Shown: one piece after another, positions 1-10,819 of the stretch
Position numbering within the stretch: position 1 is the stretch's first letter
How the letters are laid out: each line of letters starts with the position of its first letter
Assembly (NCBI GenBank): GCA_036245525.1
Contig: BTPG01000003.1
Span: 186,284,498 to 186,348,497, forward strand
Direction of reading: 5' to 3'
DNA: 64,000 nt
DNA from: Semisulcospira habei
Lineage: Eukaryota > Mollusca > Gastropoda > Semisulcospiridae
Program-made: the position numbers and the translations under genes
Notes under the pieces: model-generated
The model's input: the letters and a program-made list of their open reading frames with translations, nothing else
Databases searched by the model: none
Told to the model about the DNA's origin: nothing

Positions 1-190
1 GTAATCTCCATTCATCTTCGCCGTTGTATTCATTGTCGCGTCATTATCATCATTGTCGTCATGGTAGACGTTGCAATTTTTCTGTTCATGTTCATCGTCG
101 TATTCATTGTCGCATCATTATTATCATCGTCGTCGTCATGGTAGACGTTGTAATCTCCATCCATCGTCATCGTCATTATTCACCGTCGGA
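1..190. repeat. TCA/TCG-rich tandem repeat, two ~76-bp units
   Basis: GTATTCATTGTCGC recurs at 26 and 100, and GTCATGGTAGACGTTG at 58 and 135. The ORF here is low-complexity and not credible as coding. Confidence 0.65.
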
Positions 191-282
191 ACATTAGCAA
201 CGTCGTTCTCTGACCATCATCACTACCACTGGCATTGTCATCAACTCCGTCACACCAAAAAGCAGCTGCAACTGCAGAATCA

Positions 283-357
283 CAGTTGCACACTGGTTGT
301 CTCCCTCTATTCGTTACCGCCGCATACGCAAATCGAGAGAGACAACCGGAGTGTCAC
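283..357. repeat. H5 hairpin
   Basis: H5 arms read CACACTGGTTGTCTCCCTCG and the inverse. This copy ends GAGAGAGACAACCGGAGTG. Confidence 0.75.
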
Positions 358-477
358 CGTGGTCGTCTTCATCGTCAATGATTTTAGTCATGAAAGTCTC
401 TGTCGTCGTCGCTTGGGCTTCTCCACACAGGGGCTGAACTCAGCAAGCACAGCTTTTTTGGTTTGCCTGTATAGGGT

Positions 478-557
478 TTAACTCATTCGAGACGAACGGC
501 ATCCGAAAACGCGGCTGAAGCCGCGTATGCGGATGCCGTTCGTCGCGAATGAGTTAA
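478..557. repeat. H4 hairpin element (TTAACTC ends)
   Basis: TTAACTCATTCGAGACGAAC to CGTCGCGAATGAGTTAA, an 80-bp hairpin. Sequence after it (600-715) matches 36950-37050, including GGTGGCCTCACTGGTTGCC. Confidence 0.8.
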
Positions 558-730
558 TCTTTGAAGGATTTTGAAACTCCGGATTCTCTTTCTAGTACGA
601 TGTTGAGGGACGCGTCTTTGGCTCTTTTCAGCCCGGTGGCCTCACTGGTTGCCGCATAATGCAAAGCGAATCCAGTTAGGTAACCCGTGTGTTTGGTGAA
701 ACTCAGACCGATTATGATTTTAACAAAACA

Positions 731-753
731 GTTGTGTGTGTTTGTGTGTGTGC

Positions 754-806
<53 letters not shown>

Positions 807-833
807 TGTGTCTGTGTGTGTGTGTGTGTGTGT

Positions 834-865
<32 letters not shown>

Positions 866-888
866 TTGTTGGTATGTGTGTGTGTGTA
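731..888. repeat. TG microsatellite
   Basis: Interrupted TG dinucleotides over about 155 bp. Confidence 0.95.
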
Positions 889-1012
889 GAGTTAGGTCAC
901 ATATTTGTTTAGTTTTGCTTGTCTTTTTAGGCCTACCTTGCTACTATTTGGTCCTCTTCTGAATCATTTGAAAAATTAAATGAATGGATAAATTAGTAAA
1001 TGGATGTTGAAT

Positions 1013-1048
1013 AAATAATTTTTAAATATAAATAAAATAAATAAATAA

Positions 1049-1087
<39 letters not shown>

Positions 1088-1247
1088 ACAATCAATAAAT
1101 TAATTAATAAATAAATGTATCAGTTAACTATGAACTGCACATTTAATTTTACAATCGAATGTCATATCCCCGGAGGAATCGTGCGAAAAGAGTTTTTTTT
1201 TTTTTAAATAAGGCCTTAAACAATAAATACATGAATGAATGAAAACA

Positions 1248-1282
<35 letters not shown>

Positions 1283-1283
1283 C
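1013..1283. repeat. AAAT-type repeats
   Basis: Two AAAT/ATAA tracts (1013-1115 and 1245-1283) with ordinary sequence between. A third tract is at 2108-2163. Confidence 0.9.
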
Positions 1284-1293
1284 ATCACGTCAT

Positions 1294-1534
1294 TTAACAT
1301 GGCAAACTAAACCTGTACATAAATATACGATCCCAAGACTGCATTTCCTAAATTTTACAGGTGTCATGTAACAAACTATCTAACATCAGTCGCAGGAGAT
1401 GAACCGAACAAGATAATTCAAGGGCAGCGCCAGATCGCTTGGCGCCTGATGGCGTCAAGCTAATCTAGCACTACCCTTGAACTATCATAGTCGATCTGTC
1501 TCCTGCAGTAGGGCGTCGGGGCTAAATGGGTTAA
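1294..1534 (-). repeat. H1 hairpin element (long end left)
   Basis: Family H1 has a palindromic core built on TTCAAGGGTAGTGCC and GCTTGGCGCC, between a long and a short end that both finish in TTAA. Here the long end lies left, the core is 1413-1482 and it ends GGGGCTAAATGGGTTAA. One arm has decayed. Confidence 0.7.
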
Positions 1535-1604
1535 CTTGAATATTTTTAACACTCCCCCCACCAATGAAGAAAACACAAGAGAGAAAGGCGATATCATAAT
1601 TATT

Positions 1605-1826
1605 ATCCCATATCATATTGATGCTTAAAAGCTTCAAATGTGTACACTGCCATATGCAAGCTACATTATAGTACCTACGGATAAGGATATAGACCAATGG
1701 CTTTAGTTCAAGGGTGCTGCCAGAATAGCTTGGCGCCTAGAGGCGCCAAGCTATTCTGGCACTACCCTTGAACTATTTTAGTCAAACTTATTTCACACAC
1801 TGGTGTATTCCGAATGATAAGGGTTA
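1605..1826. repeat. H1 hairpin element, subfamily b
   Basis: Core 1704-1775 is near-perfect with arms meeting at GGCGCCTAGAGGCGCC. The ends are CCCATATCAT and GATAAGGGTTA. It closely matches 3725-3948 and 53584-53807. Confidence 0.8.
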
Positions 1827-2217
1827 TTCACAACAAATGTACGTGTTTGCTCAGTAAAGAGCTGATTATTGTGTATCTGAAGAGATGCTGCATGAATACG
1901 TAAGTAACTCAGTGAAATTTGTCAGTCAATCAATCAATCAGTCAGTCTTTTAGCAAGTACGTGACTAGATAAATGCATTTAAAGCCATCACCGCCCTCCA
2001 AAGTATTGAGGCCAAAAAACGTGAGATTCCGTGTTGCTGTTGTTGTTGTTGTTTTATTTTATTTTATATATGTGTTTAATTTCTCTTTCTCTTTCGTGTT
2101 ATCTGTTTTAAATAAATAAATAATTGAATAAATACATAAAATAAATAAATAAAAAATAAATAAACTAACGCGTTAAGAAAACGTACAGCTGTACATTTAG
2201 ATTTTTTTTTTTTTTTT

Positions 2218-2430
2218 TCATCCTGATACACTATTGCTTGAAACAAATTTAACTATGCTAGTTCAAGGGAGGAGCCAGACCAGCTTCGCGCCTGAGGCGC
2301 TAAGCTATTCTGTCACCGCCCTTAAACTAAAATGGTTGATGTACATGGTTATTATCCTAATTTGTAATGCAGCCTTCATAGGACAGTCAGCTTCTTTTTT
2401 TAAATTCAGCTTCACGATGTAATGGGTTAA
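2218..2430. repeat. H1 hairpin element, subfamily d
   Basis: The core is a diverged hairpin (CTAGTTCAAGGGAGGAGCC to CCGCCCTTAAACTA). The right end is ATGTAATGGGTTAA. A related copy is at 53048. Confidence 0.6.
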
Positions 2431-2487
2431 CATGGCACGCTGCATACAGACCAAACAAATGTGCAGTTGTTGGTTGGGGTTTGTTGT

Positions 2488-2570
2488 TGTTGTTGTTGTT
2501 TTTTTGTTTTTTTTTTTTTTTTTTTTTTTTTTTTGGGGGGGGGGGGCGTGGGGGAGGGGGGGGGGGGGTT
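2488..2570. repeat. T run followed by G run
   Basis: Long poly-T directly abutting poly-G. A similar T-then-G pair occurs at 18060-18103. Confidence 0.9.
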
Positions 2571-2718
2571 ATGCAGGAATAATTCCTCGTTTTCCAACGC
2601 TTTTGCAGCCTGGTCAGAACAAAAGGCAAATTTCAATAAAAGTAATTCTGACTGCCGGCTTTTCCTCTTTCCTCGGGCCTTGCGTGGTCTGTTCTTTTCC
2701 TGCTTGTGTATTAGGACC

Positions 2719-2878
2719 GGTTGCATAAGCGAGCTTAGTCCTGCGCCAGCCATTAAGCAAGGTGCTCCGATATGAGTGAGTTTAGTCCTGTGCCAACCAC
2801 TGACTAAGCAAGGTACTCCGCTGTCGCAGAGCACCTTGTTTAGTGGCTGACGCAGGACTAAGCTCACTCATGCAACTG
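2719..2878. repeat. H6 hairpin element with internal duplication
   Basis: GGTTGCATAAGCGAGCTTAG mirrored by CTAAGCTCACTCATGCAACT. The left arm is present twice (2719 and 2771). Confidence 0.8.
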
Positions 2879-2886
2879 ACCCCTGG

Positions 2887-2938
2887 GCAGTGACTTTGGA
2901 ACGCACAGCTAATACGCCGTGAGGTCCAAAGTCACTTG
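2887..2938. repeat. Short hairpin, unclassified
   Basis: AGTGACTTTGGA and TCCAAAGTCACT around a ~28-nt loop. Confidence 0.6.
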
Positions 2939-2950
2939 CCAACACTCATT

Positions 2951-3045
2951 TTAACCCTTTGGCTGTCGGCAGCACTTTTTGTCGAGATGATTCCTGCAGG
3001 AATTATCGCGACAAAACACGCTACTGACAGCCAACGCCGGGTTAT
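2951..3045. repeat. H3 hairpin element
   Basis: TTAACCCTTTGGCTGTCGG mirrored by CTGACAGCCAACGCCGGGTTA. The core contains GTCGAGATGATTCCTGCAGG. Confidence 0.8.
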
Positions 3046-3117
3046 GGCGGTTGTCGGAATGTAGGTTTCGATACACAGGTCTGATTTGTTGTTTTTAGAA
3101 ACAAGGACGTGTTTTGA

Positions 3118-3182
3118 GTCAGCTGGGGCAGGGGAGGGGGGGAGAGGGGGGAGGAGGGGGAGGGGAGGGGAGGGGGCGGGCG
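3118..3182. repeat. G-rich purine tract
   Basis: GGGGAGGGGGGGAGAGGG-type sequence with many G runs. Confidence 0.85.
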
Positions 3183-3532
3183 GAACAAAGTTAGAAGTAG
3201 GACGTTTTTCTTTGAAATCCAAACCTAAAGATAATTGCCAAGCTTGTCAAAATGTAAAGAAATATCTAACAAAAAACAAGGAAGTTCACTTTGGAAGGTC
3301 CAAAGTACAACACCGTGACAGGTTGCTGTGTTGGCCTTGTCCTTTCTAAACGTGTTTCGTTCTTCTTTGGGTATTTCTTCGCGTTTTTATTTTGGACAAA
3401 AATGTTTGGAGGATTTGATCGGCCCAAAAACGAGCGTATTGGATGCAACTGTGAACTAACTTCGTAACACGCATTTTGTTCTGTTTTTTTCAAATTGTGT
3501 TTTAAAAGGATTCAGTAATTTATGAAGATGGT

Positions 3533-3622
3533 ATATTGACGAGCAAAACAAATGCGACATTTTCACTTTAGTGTTTCCGGTGGTTGCGGAAATGTCGCAT
3601 TTGTCTTGCACGACAGTAATAT
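3533..3622. repeat. H10 hairpin
   Basis: TATTGACGAGCAAAACAAAT mirrored by AAATGTCGCATTTGTCTTGC. Confidence 0.75.
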
Positions 3623-3724
3623 ATTCGCTACAACTTTTTGACAAATGCATTTTCACGGCGTTGTTTCAATGCACAGTGTTTATTTCTTCCAGTCACTGTA
3701 AAACAAGACATTCAGTGTCTTGGT

Positions 3725-3948
3725 TTAACCCATATCATACTGAGGCTAAAAGCTTCAAATTTGTACACTGCCATATGCAAGCTACATTATAGTACTTACA
3801 AATAAGGATATAGACCAATGGCTTTAGTTCAAGGGTGGTGCCAGAATAGCTTGGCGCCTAGAGGCGCCAAGCTATTCTGGCACTACCCTTGAACTATTTT
3901 AGTCAAACTCAATTCACACACTGGTGTATTCCGGATGATAAGGGTTAA
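3725..3948. repeat. H1 hairpin element, subfamily b, complete with TTAA ends
   Basis: TTAACCCATATCATAC at left and GGATGATAAGGGTTAA at right form terminal inverted repeats around the core hairpin. The right TTAA (3945-3948) is also the left TTAA of the next element. Confidence 0.85.
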
Positions 3949-4062
3949 GAGCAAGAAGCATAGATCTTCATGATCGCCCGCAACTGCGGGGGCTCATGTA
4001 GATCTATGTCTCTTGCAGTGATCGTGGTCATCTTTTTTTTCTCTCGGCAGTGAAACGGTTAA
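3945..4062. repeat. H2 hairpin element abutting H1 through a shared TTAA
   Basis: Hairpin 3952-4017 (GCAAGAAGCATAGATC ... GATCTATGTCTCTTGC). It ends CAGTGAAACGGTTAA. The single shared TTAA with 3725-3948 shows insertion at the neighbour's end. Confidence 0.8.
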
Positions 4063-4118
4063 ACTACAGTCCAAAGCGGAGCCGTCTTTCCAACGCGGTA
4101 ACTTCTGTTTCTACGATG

Positions 4119-4338
4119 TTAACTCATTGTAGCCTAAGACCGATATCCCCAATTTTATTGTTTTCCGTTGTCCTATGAAGACTACATTGCAGAGCAGGAC
4201 TCGGATCGACCATGATAGTCCAAGGGTGATGCCAAAATAGCTTGGCGCCCATAGGCGCCAAGCTATTTTGGCATCACCCTTGAACTATCATGGTCGATCC
4301 ATATCTTACTGTGGTGTGTCAGGGGTAGAATGAGCTAA
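4119..4338. repeat. H1 hairpin element, subfamily c
   Basis: Left end TTAACTCATTGTAGCC, right end GGGTAGAATGAGCTAA. The core hairpin carries AAAATAGC on one arm and GCTATTTT on the other, a matched change relative to other subfamilies. Confidence 0.8.
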
Positions 4339-4589
4339 ATCCAAATGCTTATACAGCTGTATTCAGCGACAGCAACAACGGCAATAACACGTCTCTATGG
4401 AATCATTGTAGTTTGTTTATTTGATGTATCGTGACCAAAAAAAAGTGAGGACCACAGCCACATCATGTGTTTCAGTGATTCAATCAATAAATTGTGTACT
4501 CAATTTTATAGTAATGTCGCTGCTTACCCATGTACACATGGATATCTTAATTTAATCCATGCTTAAATTATCTCTAATCGTTGTTATCT

Positions 4590-4885
4590 ATGTTATGTTA
4601 TGTTATGTTATGTTATGTTATGTTATGTTATGTTATGTTATGTTATGTTATGTTATGTTATGTTATGTTATGTTGTTATGTTATGTTATGTTATGTTATG
4701 TTATGTTATGTTATGTTATGTTATGTTATGTTATGTTATGTTATGTTATGTTGTTATGTTATGTATGTTGTGTTATGTTATGTTCTTTATTTTATTTTAT
4801 TTTATTTCTTTCATTTCATTTTACTTTATGCCTATTTTATTTTATTTTTTTAAAATTTTATTTTATTTTATTTTATTTTATTTTT
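4590..4885. repeat. TTATG pentanucleotide array and TTTTA array
   Basis: TTATG repeats fill 4590-4782 with a few frame slips (GTTGTTATG). TTTTA/TTTCA repeats follow to 4885. Confidence 0.95.
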
Positions 4886-5214
4886 ATTTCTGTACCTTAT
4901 GTTTCGAATTCCTACATGGAGCCTGTTGGTTATGTCGAATCTGGGGATGGCCCTGATAACTTTACTGAATTTAAAAAAGTTTTTCAACAAATCCGTTTTT
5001 TAAATGTATTTGTAAAATTGAGTGTGCACTTTTAGACGGGGCGAAACAAAGAACGGAAGTTGTGTACTCCACTGACAAGTAATAGGAAGTTGGAAACTGA
5101 GCCGTCCGCCTGTTCCTGGCTTATCTTCCGTCCGCCTTTAATTTAGTTCTGTGTTTAGAAAATGTATGTTGTTCCTTGTTGGATACACCAAAAGTACAAT
5201 AATCCATTCGGCTG

Positions 5215-5270
5215 ACATTCTGCAACTAAGAAATAGGTCGACCATGAAAGGGTGGCGCCGGCACTGAAAA
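5215..5270. repeat. H1 fragment
   Basis: Only GGTCGACCATGAAAGGGTGG and part of the inner stem survive. Confidence 0.4.
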
Positions 5271-5390
5271 GACTCTCTTTAATCTCTTCTCTAACAGTGG
5301 TCGGAGACTGTATCTCTGAAGTCTGTTAATTTAATGCCAAAGAGCTCCAGCCGTCGAAAAAAAAAAAAAACATGAATACAAAGTAATGTC

Positions 5391-5456
5391 AGGAAGAGTC
5401 ATAGATCCGCATGAGCCCCGCCTCGGCGGGGGCTCATGAAGATCTATGTCTCTTGC
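5391..5456. repeat. H2 hairpin
   Basis: H2 hairpins read GCAAGAGGCATAGATCCTCA, CATGAGCCCCCGC and the inverse. This copy has GCGAGG-type tip changes. Confidence 0.75.
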
Positions 5457-5645
5457 GGTTGAATCGTGTTTAGTGGTGTTTTTTTGTTTTTGTTTGTTTG
5501 TTTCCTCAGCAGTGAAGGAGTTAGGACTGCATTTCACCCAGACAGTGACTTGGTACCTTGAAACCTAGGTGCGTACGCCTGAATTACCGCATAAACAGAC
5601 AAATAAAAAAAGAGCAAGAGCAGTTATTGTGTAGTTATATACCGC

Positions 5646-5728
5646 AGAGCCTGTTTTTGAGTGGCCGGCCGTCCTCACGAGAGAGATCACCTGTCATTGC
5701 AGGCCATCTTCAAGATGGCTGCAGACCC
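5646..5728. repeat. H9 fragment
   Basis: GCCTGTTTTTGAGTGGCCGG, GAGAGATCACCTGTCATTG, AAGATGGCTGCAGACC, abutting the TTAA of the H1 at 5729. Confidence 0.6.
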
Positions 5729-5946
5729 TTAACCCATTTAGCTCCGAGTCCCTACAGCAGAAGATGCATTGACCATGATAATTCAAGGGTAGTGCTAGAT
5801 TAGCTTGGCGCCTGAAGGCGCCAAGCTAATCTGGCACTAGCCTTGAATTATCATGGTCAATCCATCCCCTCAGTGCAACTGGTACACAGTCGTTAGGCAA
5901 CACCTACAAAATATGAGAAATGGTACCTTGGTGCTAAAAGGGTTAA
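5729..5946 (+). repeat. H1 hairpin element, subfamily a, complete
   Basis: It runs from TTAACCCATTTAGCTCC (short end) to GGTGCTAAAAGGGTTAA (long end). The core arms are about 45 bp with a matching substitution-poor stem. Confidence 0.85.
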
Positions 5947-6302
5947 TGACTGTGTTATTGGTACAGATAGCGTCAGTAGAGCTGAGTAGTTGTCAAATTA
6001 CGCGCCAGGGCGGGTTTTAATTACTAAATGATTTGCCGATGACTACTTGAAACTGTTTCTCAATGTTGTCTTGCATCATCTAAGACCTTTACACTCTTCC
6101 CATTTATAATCCGGAGCTGGGCGGGAACAGAGGCGGTGTGCGGTTCTACTGCCCCTTGTAATCATCAGTGGAACTCTCCTGTGTACGAAAAGAAAAGAGG
6201 AGCAACAATGACAACAAAAAAAGTCTTTCGTTTTCGACACATTTACCCATTATTGCCCGCAGCAGGTTCATTTAAACTTGATTATTTTGAATTGAAAGGT
6301 TT

Positions 6303-6445
6303 ATGTGTGTGCCAGTATGCGTGCGTGCGTGTGTGCGTGCGTGTGTGTGTGTGCGTGTGTGTGTGCGTGTGTGTGCGTGCGTGCGTGCCTACGTGCGTGT
6401 GTGCCTACGTGCGTGTGTGCGTGCCTGCGTGCGTGTGTGCCGGAG
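6303..6445. repeat. GTGTGC-type repeat
   Basis: Mixed GTGT and GCGTGC units. Confidence 0.9.
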
Positions 6446-6589
6446 TGCGTGCGTCTTTGCCAGTGTACTGTAGACATGTGTAGCTCTGCACAAGGATTAA
6501 TTTGTATGTTGATCTTGACGACAGAAATGCCGGTATGCGTACATGCTGACGGAACATAAGCGCATCCTGTTAGCCTAACGCATCCGGAC

Positions 6590-7235
6590 ACTTCATGAAA
6601 ACAAACACTTCCTCAACTAAACGGTTAACTGATTAGCGGAATAGTTAACACACTTGTACATGCAGCCACCGGGACTGTTTATGGTAATGCTGGCTGCGTG
6701 TGAAGAGGGAGTCAAGTAATAACAATGAGTAGCTGTTGAGTTTCATAAGTGAGTTTAAAGTTGGCTTCTCAGTCTTAATGTTTTTCTTCCTCAACTAACA
6801 CTTTTCTACCATTAGTTTCGCAATCAATGTGAGCAGGCACACGTAACGGTTTTTTTAACATAAATATTTTATTATCATTTTTTTTTAAACCGCCCTTCAC
6901 GCCCTTCTGCGGTGAAAAGAAGAAAAGCCGTCTTCCATTTTACGACATGTAAACTTTATGATGAAACCACAGAAATTTCAGCGATCTACCGCAAAGAAAT
7001 GAACGGTTAAAAGTTCGCGATATCTCCTTTATAAATGTTTTTATTATGTCACAATAATGTTGAACAAAAGCGCTAATTGACCTTATAACGTCTAAATGTC
7101 ATAAAATAGGACTTGTGAGCTCTTCCCTGTTGACACACAGAAACCCTCTGTTGTGTGTACCTGCTCACATAGTATAGTCAGTGAAAATTTAAGTAGGGTA
7201 GAAAGTCTTAGATGAGGCAATACAACATTAATAAC
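6590..7235. other. Gene-free stretch; right part is a dispersed repeat shared with 34490-34770
   Basis: No gene. GTTCGCGATATCTCCTT (7013) and AAAGTCTTAGATGAGGCAA (7202) recur in the same order at 34507 and 34733 (AAAGTCTTAGTTAAAGCAA), so this is a diverged interspersed repeat of about 250-280 bp. Confidence 0.5.
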
Positions 7236-7352
7236 TCCCCCCAGTAAGCAGAGGTCCTCGGGCCCACGACGGCCGCAGTGGGCCCGCGCACGGCTGTGCG
7301 CGGGCCCACTGCGGTCGTCGTGGGCCCGACTGAAGACGTTTTGCTACTGGGG
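7236..7352. repeat. H8 GC-rich hairpin
   Basis: GGGCCCACGACGGCCGCAGT mirrored by ACTGCGGTCGTCGTGGGCCC, with tip CGCGCACGGCTGTGCGCG. Outer pair CCCCAGTAAGCAGAGGTC/GACGTTTTGCTACTGGGG. Confidence 0.85.
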
Positions 7353-7662
7353 CTTAGTATCGGCAAACTTTGACCAACTGATTAACGCACGCTCTTTCAC
7401 AATGGGAAAACAAAGTTAAGTTATTAAGTATTGTGTAGCATTATTTGCAAGACATACCGATAACATTTCACGAGGATGATATTATATACTGTTAACCAAA
7501 TCTTGCTTGGACAAAAGTCGCTTTAGCTTGTTCATCCGGACACTTCATGAAGACAGTGAAACACTTCCTCACTCAACTGAACGGATAATGCAACAGAATA
7601 ATCATGATGCGTGGACCATATTAACCTCATCCACTTGCAAGACACCGCGAATACAGTCCAAC

Positions 7663-7731
7663 TGCAAGAGGCGTAAATCCTTCTGAGCCCCCGCAGATGC
7701 GGGGAAACATGAGATCTGTGCCTCTTGCAGT
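7663..7731. repeat. H2 hairpin
   Basis: ACTGCAAGAGGCGTAAATCC mirrored by GATCTGTGCCTCTTGCAGT, with tip CCCGCAGATGCGGG. Confidence 0.75.
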
Positions 7732-8279
7732 CCTCATTCACACCCTTGTTGCTCAGTCAGACTGAATGATACAACAATCACTGTGACCATATACTCAAGT
7801 GGCTTTACGATTTAAAGTCTGATTCATTACACGGCTTCAGAGACATCATATTTAATCGCTGGGGCAGTAAAGGGATTAACTGGCTATTGAAATGTAGATC
7901 AGTTTTAATAAATGTTCAGTGATGTTGCCGACTTCCAAGGACATGTTTGACAGAGGGTGGGCGCAGGTAAAATGAGGGAAAGACCTATTTTGCAGGGAAA
8001 ATGCATGAATACTGTCATGCATATAAATGCATTGTTGTTGGTTTGCTGTTTTGTTTCTATCCAACAGGACGTCAATTAATTTTTCAGTTTAAAAACACAT
8101 GTCCGTGAATCAAAGCGCGATGAGGTGTACACGAAAACTGTAGTACTTTTTATCGGAAGAACATTTTTTTTAAAACCGCGTATGACGTATACGTTGAAAC
8201 TGGATTATGAGATAATTTGATGTAATTTGTATTTACTGTAGCAAAATCGTCAGAATTTGCAAAGACATTTTAGTTAAAC

Positions 8280-8412
8280 TCATTAGCCCTGGCACGCTGG
8301 GGATGAATCGACCATTATAGTTCAAGGGTTGTGCCTGAATAGCTTGGTGCCAGAAGGCGCCAAGCTATTCTGGCACCAACCGGCCTTGACTCATGATCGA
8401 TCTGTCCCCATA
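8280..8412. repeat. H1 hairpin, partial
   Basis: Core arms ATAGTTCAAGGGTTGTGCC and GGCACCAACC. The ends are eroded. Confidence 0.65.
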
Positions 8413-8689
8413 TCTTTTATCTAATCTTCTGAGCACAACTCTCAACTTTCAGACCAATGACTTACCATGTTATTCTCTGATGCAGGAATACACGGCTAAT
8501 GATTGTGTGACTGGCGATAACTCGGATTACAGTGTAATTGTCTTGATACCGTGGATTTTGGCTTCATCTACACGACTACCTTAAACCCACAGTGCACTGT
8601 GGATGAAACCATGGGGGAGCGCAGGGCAGAGTGGTTTATGTGCTGGCGTGATCAACTGAACATGAGCCATCTTAACCGTAAGTATGTTA

Positions 8690-8693
8690 GTTG

Positions 8694-8761
<68 letters not shown>

Positions 8762-8762
8762 A
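8690..8762. repeat. TTAG tetranucleotide array
   Basis: About 17 TTAG units. Confidence 0.95.
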
Positions 8763-8974
8763 CACGGTCAGTTTAGTCAGCACTGGGGGCGGATGGCTGG
8801 GCCGGAGGTTTGGGGGCGGGGGGTTCAGGGCTTCCGGAAAACCCCGTGAGGCCAAAATTTCTGTAAAATGCTATAACAAAGTTCTTTTTCGGGCAGTTTG
8901 GAACCCCCTCTCCCTCCCTGTTTTTAGTTTTTATTTTTTATTTTTATTGATTATTTTCACGATGATAAGGTGCA

Positions 8975-9890
8975 AGAGACGTACCCCCCACCCCCACCCC
9001 CCGCCATCCTGTTGTTTGATTTCTCGGTGACCGACCACTACCCCCCCTCCCCCACCCCCCGCCATCCTGTTGTTTGATTTCTCGGTGACCGACCACTACC
9101 CCCCCCCCCCCTCCACCCCCCGCCATCCTGTTGTTTGATTTCTCGGTGACCGACCACTACCCCCCCCCCCACCCCCCGCCATCCTGTTGTTTGATTTCTC
9201 GGTGACCGACCACTACCCCCCCTCCCCCCACCCCCCACCATCCTGTTGTTTGATTTCTCGGTGACCGACCACTACCCCCCCACCCCCACCCCCCGCCATC
9301 CTGTTGTTTGATTTCTCGGTGACCGACCACTACCCCACTACCCCCCTCCCCCCCCCCCCCACCCCCCGCCATCCTGTTGTTTGACTTCTCGGTGACCGAC
9401 CACTACCCCCCCCCCCCCCCACCCCCCGCCATCCTGTTGTTTGATTTCTCGGTGACCGACCACTACCCCCACCCCCCGCCATCCTGTTGTTTGATTTCTC
9501 GGTGACCGACCAATACCCCCCCCCCACCCCCCGCCATCCTGTTGTTTGATTTCTCGGTGACCGACCACTACCCCCCCTCCCCCCACCCCCCCCCGCCATC
9601 CTGTTGTTTGATTTCTCGGTGACCGACCACTACTCCCCCCCCCCCCCCACGCCATCCTGTTGTTTGATTTCTCGGTGACCGACCACTACCCCCCACCCCC
9701 ACCCCGCCATCCTGTTGTTTGATTTCTCGGTGACCGACCACTACCCCCCCCCCCCCACCCACCCCCCGCCATCCTGTTGTTTGATTTCTCGGTGACCGAC
9801 CACTACCCTCCACCCCCCACCCCCCGCCATCCTGTTGTTTGATTTCTCGGTGACCGACCACTACCCCTCCCCCCCAACGCCCCCCCCCCC
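8975..9890. repeat. C-rich minisatellite, 15 copies
   Basis: A near-invariant 39-bp core (starting GCCATCCTGTTGTTTG, ending GACCGACCACTAC) alternates with C-rich spacers of about 10-30 nt that differ in length and interruptions. The core shows only rare changes (for example GACTTC at about 9383, CCAATAC at about 9511). Confidence 0.95.
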
Positions 9891-9944
9891 CCACACACAC
9901 ACACACACACACTACCACCACCACCCATCCACACACACCCTGGC

Positions 9945-10148
9945 CGGTACAGCAGTAGATGGATCAACCATGATAATTCAAGGATAGTGCCAGATGAGCT
10001 TGGCGCCTATAGGCGCCAAGCTAATCTGGCACTACCCTTGAATTATCACGGTCGATCCGTCTCCTGCAACTATGAGGGTACATCGGCTTTAGGTGACACC
10101 CTCAAAGAGTCATGCCGGGAGATGCAACCGAGTGGTTGAATGGGTTAA
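9945..10148 (+). repeat. H1 hairpin element, subfamily a
   Basis: A short end, then core GATAATTCAAGG to CCCTTGAATTATC, then a long end closing at GAATGGGTTAA. It directly follows the C-rich minisatellite. Confidence 0.75.
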
Positions 10149-10819
10149 CGATACTTAGAGTCAGTCGGGCCGGACTGACGAAGGCTATACTGATCAGTCT
10201 CACTGACGACAGTAATTCATCACTCTATGCGGCTCACTTCGCACCCTGAAGCTGAGATCGGCTCGCGAGCTCCATGATCAAAAACATCCTGCATCGTCGT
10301 CTGAGTAGTTGCCGTGACTGATACATCAGTGACCTTTTTACCAGTGACGGAAGGCTTGGCATGGTGGCGGCTCCGCAACGTTTACACTGTGTCAGAGGTT
10401 GTCGATTCAGTTTCGGCACTGACGGAAAGACAAATTTCTCTCAGTTTGACATATACTGGGTCAATAAAGTGTATCGTTTTTATTTGTATATACCGGCCAA
10501 TGATGATGATGATGATGATTATGAAGAAGATGACGATAGCAATAACCATAATAACGATAAAATTAAAATTGATTAATCAATTAATTATAAACGAAAAGAT
10601 TGACAAGACTTGACTGAACACGGAGCCTTTTCGTTTCAGTCAAGTATAACTGTATACTGATGATTTATTCTTTAATCTCCTAGTAATCCGCCACGCAGGT
10701 ACACGTCTAATTACTACTTGAAATTGCTGTGCTCGCTCATGCGGTTTGATAAAGTGACAGTCCAACTGCAGTTTCAGTGCGGACGCACATACCAAACAAT
10801 CCTTCCTTTACAAATATTG

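Noticed and set aside
687..962. Cys/Val repeat ORFs here and at 6305, 23468, 38198, 39454, 40997 and 42526
   Set aside because: Translated GT/CA microsatellites.
4559..5035. 158-residue ORF with repeated MLCYV units
   Set aside because: Translation of the TTATG microsatellite; no coding evidence.
7236..7352. Strong GC hairpins read as bacterial-type terminators
   Set aside because: No bacterial genes are present, the hairpins lack consistent T tails and belong to dispersed families.
8975..9890. Regular repeat/spacer layout resembling a CRISPR array
   Set aside because: The spacers are low-complexity C tracts rather than unique sequence, the context is animal DNA and there are no cas genes. 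It is a minisatellite.
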